Shown: positions 8,608 through 16,158 of the stretch, one piece after another
How positions within the stretch are numbered: position 1 is the stretch's first letter
Layout of the letters: every line of letters starts with the position of its first letter
From: Dyadobacter fermentans
GTDB lineage: Bacteria > Bacteroidota > Bacteroidia > Cytophagales > Spirosomataceae
DNA: 64,000 bases
Direction of reading: 5' to 3'
NCBI RefSeq assembly: GCF_019924045.1
Contig: NZ_JAHXBN010000036.1
Span: 3,829-67,828 of the forward strand
Notes under the pieces: model-generated
The model's input: the letters and a program-made list of their open reading frames with translations, nothing else
Databases searched by the model: none
Told to the model about the DNA's origin: nothing
Program-made: the position numbers and the translations under genes

Positions 8608-9807
8608 ATGACTAATCCGAACGGCCGTTTCCTGACAAATGTCTTCCCACTCGTCGCCGGCCAGGCCTTTTTTCAGACGGCGGGCATATTGGTCGCGGCA
8701 TTGTCGGGGCTTGTCGGGTATAATCTGGCTGCCGACAAAGCGCTGGCAACGTTACCCGTCGCAGTAGTCAGCATCGGCACCGCGTCAGCATTGATTCCCG
8801 CATCGATGCTGATGAAAAAATACGGCCGGAAAACGGGCTTTTTAATCGGGATCGGGCTGGGATTCCTGGCCGGGGCATTGACTTCGCTGGGTATCTATCT
8901 GGTTAATTTTTGGCTTTTCGTCGTGGGTAATATGTTTGTCGGGGCATATCAGGGCTTTTCACAGTATTACCGGTTCGCGGCGGCGGAATCCGTGCCGGAG
9001 GCCGACCGAAGTAAGGCCATTTCGTGGGTCGTTTCGGGAGGCGTGTTTGCCGCTGTGGCGGGACCGTCCATTGCGCGGCTTACCAAAGACATTGGCGAAA
9101 TCCCGTTCCTGTATTCCTATTTGTCGATCATGGGGCTGTCGCTGCTGGCAGTCGCGGCCGTTTCGTGCATCCGGCACGACACGCATCAGGCTGCTGTCCA
9201 GGAAACTGCGCAGGGAGAGCGCACGCTTTCGGAGATTCTTAAACGCCCCGCATTCATTGCCGCTATCGCTTCTTCGGCGGTAGGGTCAGCCGTGATGGTG
9301 ATGGTTATGACCGCCACGCCCATCACGATGAAGCTCTGCGGTTACAATGCCGACGATTCTTCGCTCGTCATACAATGGCATGTGCTGGGTATGTTTGTGC
9401 CGTCCTTTTTTACGGGCGACCTTATTCAGCGTTTTGGCGCGGTTCGGGTCATTTCCTGCGGGATTCTGATATTCCTTCTGCATTTATCCCTGGCGCTGTC
9501 GGGTACGGAACTCTTCCATTTCACCACCGGGCTCATCTTCCTGGGCGTCGGCTGGAACTTCATGTTCATCGGAGGCACCGCATTGCTTACAAAATCCTAC
9601 GCGACGGGCGACAGGGCCAAAAGTCAGGCTTTTCACGACTTCATGGTATATGCCGTCGCTACATTGTCTTCCTTCACGGCGGGCGCAGCACTCGACCATT
9701 GGGGTTGGAATGTGGTGAACCTGATCGCCGCTCCCTTGCTCATCGCCGCTTTCACGATCCTGCAATGGTATGCCATAACGGAACGGAAGTCGCAAGTGGC
9801 GCAATAG
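8608..9807 (+). CDS. MFS transporter
   Basis: 399 residues with about 12 membrane-spanning stretches and the MFS loop 2-3 motif MKKYGRKTGFLIGIGLGFLAG (residues ~68-88). Inner-membrane secondary carrier; the substrate cannot be read from sequence. The half-way motif is weaker (GDLIQRFGAVRVIS). Single gene, followed after 40 nt by the convergent exbD stop. Confidence 0.9.
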   Translation: MTNPNGRFLTNVFPLVAGQAFFQTAGILVAALSGLVGYNLAADKALATLPVAVVSIGTASALIPASMLMKKYGRKTGFLIGIGLGFLAGALTSLGIYLVNFWLFVVGNMFVGAYQGFSQYYRFAAAESVPEADRSKAISWVVSGGVFAAVAGPSIARLTKDIGEIPFLYSYLSIMGLSLLAVAAVSCIRHDTHQAAVQETAQGERTLSEILKRPAFIAAIASSAVGSAVMVMVMTATPITMKLCGYNADDSSLVIQWHVLGMFVPSFFTGDLIQRFGAVRVISCGILIFLLHLSLALSGTELFHFTTGLIFLGVGWNFMFIGGTALLTKSYATGDRAKSQAFHDFMVYAVATLSSFTAGAALDHWGWNVVNLIAAPLLIAAFTILQWYAITERKSQVAQ

Positions 9808-9846
9808 GAGGGCGATCGGCCCCGGTTACGGAGGGATGTAAACGTA

Positions 9847-10413
9847 CTATTTCTTTTCTTCGATCCTGTCGCCGAGCAGCTCCTTTTCTGCATCCGTCAG
9901 GTAATCCACCAATGCGTAGCGCCGCGACTTCGTAATTGCCATTTCATCCATCACATCTACCATGTTTTTGTAGGTGGAAACTGCGGTAGGTTTGATCACA
10001 ATTACGAGAGCATTGCGGTCGTCACTAGGCCTGCCTTCGAGCGTACTTATCCGCTTGTGTGCGGCGAAAATAACGTTCCGTAGCCCGATTCCCGCGTCTG
10101 TGGTTTTGAGCGATGTCAAGGCCTTTTCATCGTTCGGAGCGATGCCATCCAGATAATAGACCTGGTCATGGCTACCCAGAAAAATAGTCAGGGCACCCGA
10201 TCCCTTGATTGGCAGGCCGTCTTCGTTTCCTTTGGCTGGAAAGAATGCGGAGATCGAAGTAGGCTTGCTCATGGTGGTTGCAAGCATGAAAAACGTGATC
10301 AGCAAAAAGCCGAGGTCTACCATGGGCGTCATGTCGATTCGTGTGGAGATTCTGGTTCTCATTCTGCCGGAGCCCGTGCCGTGGGCGTTGCCGGCTACTT
10401 CTATCGCTGCCAT
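9847..10413 (-). CDS. ExbD/TolR-type protein without an ExbB partner
   Basis: 188 residues, somewhat longer than the usual ~140. After a short cytoplasmic tail (RTRISTRIDMTPMVDL) comes the single membrane helix GFLLITFFMLATTMSKP, carrying the proton-path Asp in MVDL, then a periplasmic domain. ExbD works with ExbB as the motor that energises TonB. Neither exbB nor tonB lies next to it here. The next gene upstream on the same strand (10600) is DoxX-like, 186 nt away. Confidence 0.88.
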   Translation of the reverse strand: MAAIEVAGNAHGTGSGRMRTRISTRIDMTPMVDLGFLLITFFMLATTMSKPTSISAFFPAKGNEDGLPIKGSGALTIFLGSHDQVYYLDGIAPNDEKALTSLKTTDAGIGLRNVIFAAHKRISTLEGRPSDDRNALVIVIKPTAVSTYKNMVDVMDEMAITKSRRYALVDYLTDAEKELLGDRIEEKK

Positions 10414-10599
10414 TGGTCAGGTTGGTTAATGGTTGAAAATAGTGTTAACCTTACTGATCAAATATATAATTTAATTTTATATAAAAACAAGGATAGGTCT
10501 GCCTTTTTCGATAAAACCTCAAACCGCTACTTTGGGCTGACAAAGCATTTTGGGTTATCAAAGCGTCGCCACGGTAAGGTATCCCGGCCAGGGCGATTT
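10414..10599. other. AT-rich intergenic region upstream of exbD
   Basis: About 60 nt of almost pure A/T (10455-10495) lies upstream of exbD and probably holds its promoter. No exact TAnnTTTG box or terminator was found. Confidence 0.4.
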
Positions 10600-11313
10600 T
10601 TATCTCTCCTGCCGGGAAGCGTTTTCATATTCTTTCAGGCAAGTATCCAACGGCTTACCTTGGTTGTAAATGCAGTCGCAGAACCGTTGGCAGGCTTCGG
10701 GATCGCTGTTGCCCGGGCAGCCATTGGTACATTCCTCGGCGGAGTTGCCGGGACGAATGTCGTACAGGTAGGCATTGCCGATGATGACGGTCGCAATGGC
10801 AGCGATTACCAGTCCGAAAAATGCGAATGGGAACTTGTTGCTGCTTGCCTTGTAACGCGGTAGGCCGAGGTCGGCTGTTTTGAATGGCATAATGTACCGC
10901 AGCCTGTCGAAGTACCAGCAAAGCAAATAGGCGTTCGCCAGGAGGATCAGCGTAACAATGCGGGTGCCTTCAAAACGGGTGGCGTACACCAGCACGGAGA
11001 TATTGAGCATGATAGGGAAAGCCATGAGTGCGCCCAAGACTGCCGTACGCGGAATGAGCAGCAGGGCGGCGGTGATCAATTGCCCAGCGCCGATAAATGT
11101 ATAATAGTAGCCGGTCAGATGCAGCGCATCGAAGTAGTGACCAAGTGGATGGTTTGAGGGTAGCGCCGTAAACCTTTCTCCCATCACCTTCACCATCCCC
11201 GAAGGAATAAACGCCATAGCCACACCAATGCGGCAAAAGATGGCAAAGTAGCGGAACCATTTGTTCCCTTTTGCTTCCACGTAAAATGCAGCTAGGCGGT
11301 TTAGAAATGACAT
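10600..11313 (-). CDS. DoxX-like membrane protein with Cys-rich C-terminal tail
   Basis: 237 residues, four to five membrane segments. FCRIGVAMAFIPSGMVKVMG is the DoxX opening, followed by HYFDALHLTGYYYTFIGAGQ. After the last helix (FFGLVIAAIATVIIGNAYLY) a ~55-residue tail carries six Cys (CTNG-C, CQRFCDC, TCLKEY), not part of DoxX and possibly extracytoplasmic and disulfide-bonded. The promoter carries a palindrome shared with the gene at 56524-57768. Confidence 0.75.
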   Translation of the reverse strand: MSFLNRLAAFYVEAKGNKWFRYFAIFCRIGVAMAFIPSGMVKVMGERFTALPSNHPLGHYFDALHLTGYYYTFIGAGQLITAALLLIPRTAVLGALMAFPIMLNISVLVYATRFEGTRIVTLILLANAYLLCWYFDRLRYIMPFKTADLGLPRYKASSNKFPFAFFGLVIAAIATVIIGNAYLYDIRPGNSAEECTNGCPGNSDPEACQRFCDCIYNQGKPLDTCLKEYENASRQER

Positions 11314-11341
11314 AGCAGTTGATTTTTCTTCAAATATTTAA

Positions 11342-11366
11342 AAAGTACTTTGAAATACAAAGTTAA
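11342..11366 (-). promoter_or_regulatory. Palindromic operator over the -7 box of the DoxX-like gene
   Basis: ACTTTG-AAATA-CAAAGT (11347-11363) is a perfect 6+6 palindrome. Read on the minus strand it contains TAACTTTG (11358-11365), a match to the TAnnTTTG -7 box, so a bound repressor would cover the promoter. An almost identical element stands at 57823-57848. Confidence 0.6.
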
Positions 11367-11516
11367 TTTGAAAATCTTTTTTTGATTTCAGAAAGATAAC
11401 ATGGCGCATGCGGTTTGTGGCGAATTTTCGACAGTAAAATAATATTATCAGTTACATCACCGACGGTTACAATAATCTAGATTAGCGGGTCGCAGACATT
11501 TCTAATCAACCGTCAT

Positions 11517-12797
11517 ATGCAAAAGATATTTTTACAAACCGCGCTGGTAATCGCTTTCGGATCAGGGATTTTCAGCACTACGTACGCACAGGTGGGTATA
11601 GGCACGCAGACGCCCGACGCCAGCGCGCAACTCGACATTGTGTCCACCACGAAGGGACTCCTCGTACCCCGTATGACCACCGCTCAACGGACAGCCGTAG
11701 CGAATCCCGCCGATGGTTTGCTGGTATACGATACGGATAGCAAGCACTTCTGGTTCTATGCGGGCGGAAGCGGCTGGGCCAAGCTGGATAATGAGCCATT
11801 TACATTGCCTTATTCAGCCACGCAAAGCAGCACCCCGGGCTTAATGACGATAACGAATCAGGCCAATGGCTATGCCGCAAGTTTCAAGGTGGACCAGGCG
11901 GTGAGTACCAGTGCTGCCGTGAGAGGCGAGGTGAATTCCCAGTTTGCTAATTTTGGCGCGGCCGGTATTTATGGCATTGCTTCTGGAAGCGTTGGGCAGG
12001 CGGGGGCGTTCCATGCCAGCAATCCGGCTGGTGACGGAAACGGAATTGTCTCAATTGTTGAAGGCACCGGCGACGCCGTTATCGCTCAGGCGAAGCAAAC
12101 AGGTCATGCCATTTATGCCGCTCATTCGAATGCGGGCAACGCCATTAATGCTACCATCTCGGGCGCAGCGTCGGGAAAGGTTGCTTTCTTCGGGAATACG
12201 GCCACTAACAATACGAATAATATTGTCGAGATCAACACGCAAGGCAAGGGAAACGCTTTCCTTGCCAACCACAGAGGAACGGCCGGTAATATTGCAGTAT
12301 TTCAAGCGGCGGGGGCCAACGTCGCCCGCATCGACAGGGCAGGAAAGGGGTATTTCAATGATGGTACCCAAAATTCCGGCGCCGACCTCGCAGAAGCTTT
12401 TGAGGTGACCGATAACATTGCATCGTACGAGCCGGGCGACGTGCTGGCGATTGCCACCGAAAAGGACCGGACCGTGGAAAAAAGCGCCGGTGCCTATTCT
12501 ACGCTGGTACTGGGGGTGTATGCCACCAAGCCGGGCGTGCTGCTCACCGATCAGCCGGTAGACGTGGAAATGATCGACAGGGTACCGATGGGAGTAGTAG
12601 GCGTAATCCCTACAAAGGTGTGTACCGACGGCGGGGCCATTCACCGGGGCGATTTGCTGGTAACGTCCTCGCGGCCCGGTGTGGCCATGAAAGCCGATCC
12701 CGGTCAGGTTAAACCGGGGCAGGTAATCGGTAAAGCATTGCAGAATTACTCGGGGGATGGAGTCGGGAAGATCAACGTGTTTGTGAATGTTAAATAA
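11517..12797 (+). CDS. Secreted repeat protein with tail-fibre-like C-terminal domain
   Basis: 426 residues with signal peptide (LVIAFGSGIFSTTYAQ) followed by VGIGTQTPDASAQLDI, the N-terminal motif of many Bacteroidota surface proteins; DSKHFWFYAGGSGWAKLD resembles the following short module. The middle is Gly/Ala/Asn-rich and low in complexity, as in fibre shafts. The C-terminal half (GADLAEAFEV, YEPGDVLAI, then GDLLVTSSRPGVAMKAD and GQVIGKAL) is a conserved domain also found at the end of fibre-type proteins. No T9SS sorting signal is visible. Exact function unknown. Confidence 0.7.
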   Translation: MQKIFLQTALVIAFGSGIFSTTYAQVGIGTQTPDASAQLDIVSTTKGLLVPRMTTAQRTAVANPADGLLVYDTDSKHFWFYAGGSGWAKLDNEPFTLPYSATQSSTPGLMTITNQANGYAASFKVDQAVSTSAAVRGEVNSQFANFGAAGIYGIASGSVGQAGAFHASNPAGDGNGIVSIVEGTGDAVIAQAKQTGHAIYAAHSNAGNAINATISGAASGKVAFFGNTATNNTNNIVEINTQGKGNAFLANHRGTAGNIAVFQAAGANVARIDRAGKGYFNDGTQNSGADLAEAFEVTDNIASYEPGDVLAIATEKDRTVEKSAGAYSTLVLGVYATKPGVLLTDQPVDVEMIDRVPMGVVGVIPTKVCTDGGAIHRGDLLVTSSRPGVAMKADPGQVKPGQVIGKALQNYSGDGVGKINVFVNVK

Positions 12798-12800
12798 ATT

Positions 12801-12831
12801 AAAACGCCGCCGGATTTGCCGGCGGCGTTTT
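12801..12831. terminator. Bidirectional terminator between convergent genes
   Basis: Perfect 13-bp stem AAAACGCCGCCGG / CCGGCGGCGTTTT with a 5-nt loop, 3 nt after the stop at 12797 and 3 nt before the stop of the ABC permease (12834). A/T runs on both sides serve both strands. Confidence 0.9.
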
Positions 12832-12833
12832 AG

Positions 12834-15470
12834 TTACTCGCTTTTCAGGACTTTCGCCGGGTTACTCCGGGCAGCCCGGGCGGTTTGGGAGCCGATCATG
12901 ACCAGGGCCAGCAGCATCACAATCAATGCCCCGCCCAGCATTTCGGGGATACTAATGGGCTGGTGGTAGGCAAAGCCGGTAAGCAGTACTTTATCGAATA
13001 GCAGGTAAGTGGCCGGCAAGGCTATCAGTGCTGCAACGGCCAGCAGGGTGATAAAGCCGCGGCAGAGGAGGTATACCAATCCCGGCTCGCTGGCACCCAG
13101 TACTTTGCGGATACTGATTTCCTTCAATTTTGTTTCGGTTGTGAACACGACCATGCCGAAAAGGCCTAGCGAAGCAATGCAAATAGCCAGGAACGCCAGA
13201 AAGCCTATCACTTTGATCATCATGGAAAACCGGCTGTATGCGTCTTCAATCTGATCATTATAAAAATTCGCTTTCAGCGGGTGAATCTTGTCGAACCGTT
13301 TCCAGGCCGATTCAATTTTCGTCATCGTACTGGCGAGGTCGGTGGAAGCTATTTTGAGGTTCAGATAACCCCATGGCTCGCTTTGCGAATAGCGGAACAT
13401 CACCGGTTCTATCTTGTTTTCGACGGTTCCGTAATGAAAGTCTTTCATGACCCCGATAATCGTCAGGTCTTGCCCGTCGACCTTCAAAACGTGTCCTAAT
13501 GCCTTCTGAGGGTCGCGTCCGCCGATATTGAACCGTTTCAAAACCTGCTGGTTGACGATCAGCTCGCTTTCTTTTCCTTTTTCCGGCCGTAGTGTGAAGT
13601 TGCTGCCGCTAATCAGTTTGTGTTGGTGAATAGGGAGGTAGTTTTCGTCCACTGTATTGACCCAAACCAAAGCCGAATCTCCGGGCGTTGACGCATTGGG
13701 ACGATATTTTACATCAAAACCATACATACTTCCCAGGCTGGTAACCATGCTGGATTGGGAGATCTTCGATACTTCGGGAATTTCCGACAGCTCTTTTTTT
13801 AATGCCGCTGCGTCGGCACCATTAAGCTTGATATTCAGGATGTTTTCGGTCGTGAAGCCGAGGTCGAAATTCAGAAAGCCCTTGTACTGGCTGTACCCTG
13901 CGAGCGTGGTAGCGATGAATACCAACGAGAGCGTGTATTGTGCCACAATCAGTACCCGTCTTAATCCGATGTGCCTGAAAATCCGTAGCCCGGAAGCATC
14001 CTTCATCGCAGACAATGCATTGATCTTCGAAAAGAAAACGGCGGGAAGAAATCCTGCGACGAGGCCGGTAATGATTGCCAACGCGATAAACGAAAGCACC
14101 GACCGAACCGAAAGGTTGAGTTTGAATATTTCGGGAATATGCGGGTCGAGCGCCAGGAATTCACGTCGCAGGACCAGGTACAACCCGAAAGAAAAGACCA
14201 GTGCCAGAAAGGAAATCAGCACTGCCTCGGTCATAAATTGCCCCAAAACATGGCTCCTGCGTGCACCTATGATCTTGCGCACGCCCACCTCGCGCGAGCG
14301 CCTGAGCGACCGCGCGACCGACAGGTTGGTATAGTTGAAGCAAGCCGACAAAATGATCACAAAAGCCAGCCCGGCTAATATCCAGAGGGTAGTTGGTTCC
14401 ATCCGCGGCCCCATATTGTTTGAAAGTTTGCGTCCCAGTGCAATGTCCTTCAGTGGTTGGAGCGACAATGTTACCTTTTTCCGGACAAGGGCCTTGTTCT
14501 CTTCCGAACTGATTTGACTGAGCGCCCGCTGTACGCCTGCCGTGCTGCCGTTTTTGGCAAGGGTTATATAGGTATAGTTGGACCATACATTGTCCCAGTT
14601 ATACAATTCATCCTGCTTTTTGCCTATCGTTGCGTCCCAGCTGGCAAACGACAGAAGGGCATCAAAATGGATATGGGAAAGGGTCTGGATATCCCTGGCG
14701 ACGCCGGTAATCTGGTAGTCGAGCGTATCGAAGCGCACAGTCTTACCCAAAACCTGGGTGCTGCCGAACAGCCGCTTTGCCGTTTTTTCCGTCAAAACCA
14801 GGGAGTAGGGTTGTTGGAGGGCCGTTGCGGGATCGCCTGCTACCAACGGAAAGGTAAATACCTTGAAGAATGACCGATCGGCCCAGGTAGCTTCGAGGGG
14901 GAAAGTATTTTGCCCCACCTTGGCATCTCCCGAAAAACCATTCCGAAGCATGGTAAAGTTCTCTACGCCCGGAACGTCACCAGCGAGTCTTTGGGCGGTT
15001 CTTACGGACGTCGAAGCCAGGTCCATCGGCGTCTGGCCGTCATTCTGATGATGCGTGATCACCCGGTAAATGCGGTCCTTCTTTTCATGAAAATCATCGT
15101 AGGAAAGCAGATCATTCACGATGGCAATCACCAGCAATCCAACCGACATGCTCACCGCAAGGCCGACAACGTTGATAAACGAAAAGAGTTTGTTGCGGAC
15201 GAGGTTACGTCTCGAAGTTTTAAAATAGCTGCCGATCATCATGAATTGGGTTAGAAAAGTGAGAGGTTCTATTTTGCGGATGGTATAGGGCCTGAGGAAC
15301 TTGATCACATCGAGCCAATAGACCAGGCGTGCATAACGGAGACCTTTCCGGCGCACATTCCGGATAAAATATTCGTAGAGATCGCCTTCCAGGTCTTCCA
15401 GCAGCCGGGGCCGGCAATACCATCTCAGGAAAGCCGTGGCCCATTGCGGAGGTTGCGGGTCCTTGTTCAT
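12834..15470 (-). CDS. ABC transporter permease (MacB/FtsX type, with prefix domain)
   Basis: 878 residues. An N-terminal ~65-residue prefix domain (FLRWYCRPRLLEDLEGDLYE) precedes two MacB-PCD/FtsX units. The first FtsX helices start near residue 370 (WILAGLAFVIILSACFNYTN, then RSREVGVRKIIGA); the second near 760 (FLAFLAICIASLGLFGMVVF, then LKEISIRKVLGA). The coupling ATPase is not encoded nearby, as is usual for these multi-copy Bacteroidota permeases. The start overlaps the padR stop by 4 nt, so the two are translated together. Likely efflux or lipoprotein/peptide export; substrate unknown. Confidence 0.9.
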   Translation of the reverse strand: MNKDPQPPQWATAFLRWYCRPRLLEDLEGDLYEYFIRNVRRKGLRYARLVYWLDVIKFLRPYTIRKIEPLTFLTQFMMIGSYFKTSRRNLVRNKLFSFINVVGLAVSMSVGLLVIAIVNDLLSYDDFHEKKDRIYRVITHHQNDGQTPMDLASTSVRTAQRLAGDVPGVENFTMLRNGFSGDAKVGQNTFPLEATWADRSFFKVFTFPLVAGDPATALQQPYSLVLTEKTAKRLFGSTQVLGKTVRFDTLDYQITGVARDIQTLSHIHFDALLSFASWDATIGKKQDELYNWDNVWSNYTYITLAKNGSTAGVQRALSQISSEENKALVRKKVTLSLQPLKDIALGRKLSNNMGPRMEPTTLWILAGLAFVIILSACFNYTNLSVARSLRRSREVGVRKIIGARRSHVLGQFMTEAVLISFLALVFSFGLYLVLRREFLALDPHIPEIFKLNLSVRSVLSFIALAIITGLVAGFLPAVFFSKINALSAMKDASGLRIFRHIGLRRVLIVAQYTLSLVFIATTLAGYSQYKGFLNFDLGFTTENILNIKLNGADAAALKKELSEIPEVSKISQSSMVTSLGSMYGFDVKYRPNASTPGDSALVWVNTVDENYLPIHQHKLISGSNFTLRPEKGKESELIVNQQVLKRFNIGGRDPQKALGHVLKVDGQDLTIIGVMKDFHYGTVENKIEPVMFRYSQSEPWGYLNLKIASTDLASTMTKIESAWKRFDKIHPLKANFYNDQIEDAYSRFSMMIKVIGFLAFLAICIASLGLFGMVVFTTETKLKEISIRKVLGASEPGLVYLLCRGFITLLAVAALIALPATYLLFDKVLLTGFAYHQPISIPEMLGGALIVMLLALVMIGSQTARAARSNPAKVLKSE

Positions 15471-15802
15471 ATGGATCCTTCCAGGTTAAAACCAGGGATA
15501 TTCCGCCAGATAGCCTCGCGCAGTTCCTTCGCACGCATGAGCGCGACCTTGCCCGCGTGGGTTACTTCATAAAAGCGTTTGCGCTTACCTCCCCGTGTGG
15601 CACTGGCATCGCCCAGGTGGCTTTTGGCCAGCCCCTTTTCTTCAAGCCTGTTGAGTACGGCATGCACCACGCCCAGCTTGGCCGAGCGGCCCGTGTACCT
15701 TTCCAGTTCGTCGCAAATCGCTACACTGTAAGCTTCGGCAGCGAGCGCGGCAATGGTGAGCAATACCAGTTCTTCAAATTCGCCAAGGTTGGTCCCTTTC
15801 AT
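15467..15802 (-). CDS. PadR-family transcriptional regulator
   Basis: 111 residues, typical short PadR. LGEFEELVLLTIAALAAEAYS is helix 1-2 of the winged helix; LGVVHAVLNRLEEKGL is the recognition helix and wing, and FYEVTHAGKVALMRAKELRE the dimerisation helix. It overlaps the permease gene by 4 nt, the standard PadR plus ABC permease arrangement, so it most likely represses its own operon. Confidence 0.92.
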   Translation of the reverse strand: MKGTNLGEFEELVLLTIAALAAEAYSVAICDELERYTGRSAKLGVVHAVLNRLEEKGLAKSHLGDASATRGGKRKRFYEVTHAGKVALMRAKELREAIWRNIPGFNLEGSI

Positions 15803-15821
15803 CTGGCCGACAGTATTTTAG

Positions 15822-15842
15822 TGTATTTAGTCATTAAATGTA
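15822..15842. promoter_or_regulatory. Near-palindrome upstream of padR, possible operator
   Basis: TGTATTTA-gtcat-TAAATGTA: arms match 7 of 8. It lies 20 nt upstream of the padR ATG in an AT-rich stretch where a PadR dimer could act on its own promoter. Weak evidence from one site. Confidence 0.3.
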
Positions 15843-15954
15843 TGTATTATCAGAATATAAAATCATGTTTTGTATGTAAAATATTTTTTAGCATTAACAA
15901 TCTCTATTTTTTTATCCCCGGGCTAAAGACCGGGGCAAGGGGACTGCGAGGGGA

Positions 15955-15985
15955 CAAAAAAGAGGTTGCCGCTGCCGGCAACCTC
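15955..15985 (-). terminator. Terminator downstream of the susCD operon
   Basis: Perfect 10-bp stem GAGGTTGCCG / CGGCAACCTC with loop CTGC; read on the minus strand it is followed by TTTTTTG. The decamer array 15999-16148 lies between the susD stop and this hairpin and is therefore probably transcribed as 3'UTR. Confidence 0.75.
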
Positions 15986-15998
15986 GCTGTCAAAGTAG

Positions 15999-16148
15999 TA
16001 TACATGACAATTACTAATAATTCATGACAATGCATCACTACATCTGACAATGCATAACCATTCATGACCATTCATGACAATTCATGACTACATCTGACCA
16101 TTCATGACAATGCATGACAATGCATCACTACATCTGACAATTCCTAAC
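15999..16148 (-). repeat. Decamer tandem array (GTCATGAATG / GTCAGATGTA type)
   Basis: Fifteen contiguous 10-nt units. On the minus strand (the sense strand of susD) the main units read GTCATGAATG or GTCATGAATT, GTCAGATGTA (three times), GTGATGCATT and variants. It begins 10 nt after the susD stop and ends before its terminator. The same unit design appears at 63869-64000. Confidence 0.85.
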
Positions 16149-16158
16149 ACACCGCACC

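Noticed and set aside
10531..10550. ACTTTG and CAAAG near 10540 as a third copy of the shared operator
   Set aside because: Spacer is six, arms incomplete, and the flanks AAAAAGT/TTAA are absent.
15999..16148. CRISPR array as an explanation for the repeats
   Set aside because: Units are 10 nt, contiguous, with no spacers, and no cas genes are present.
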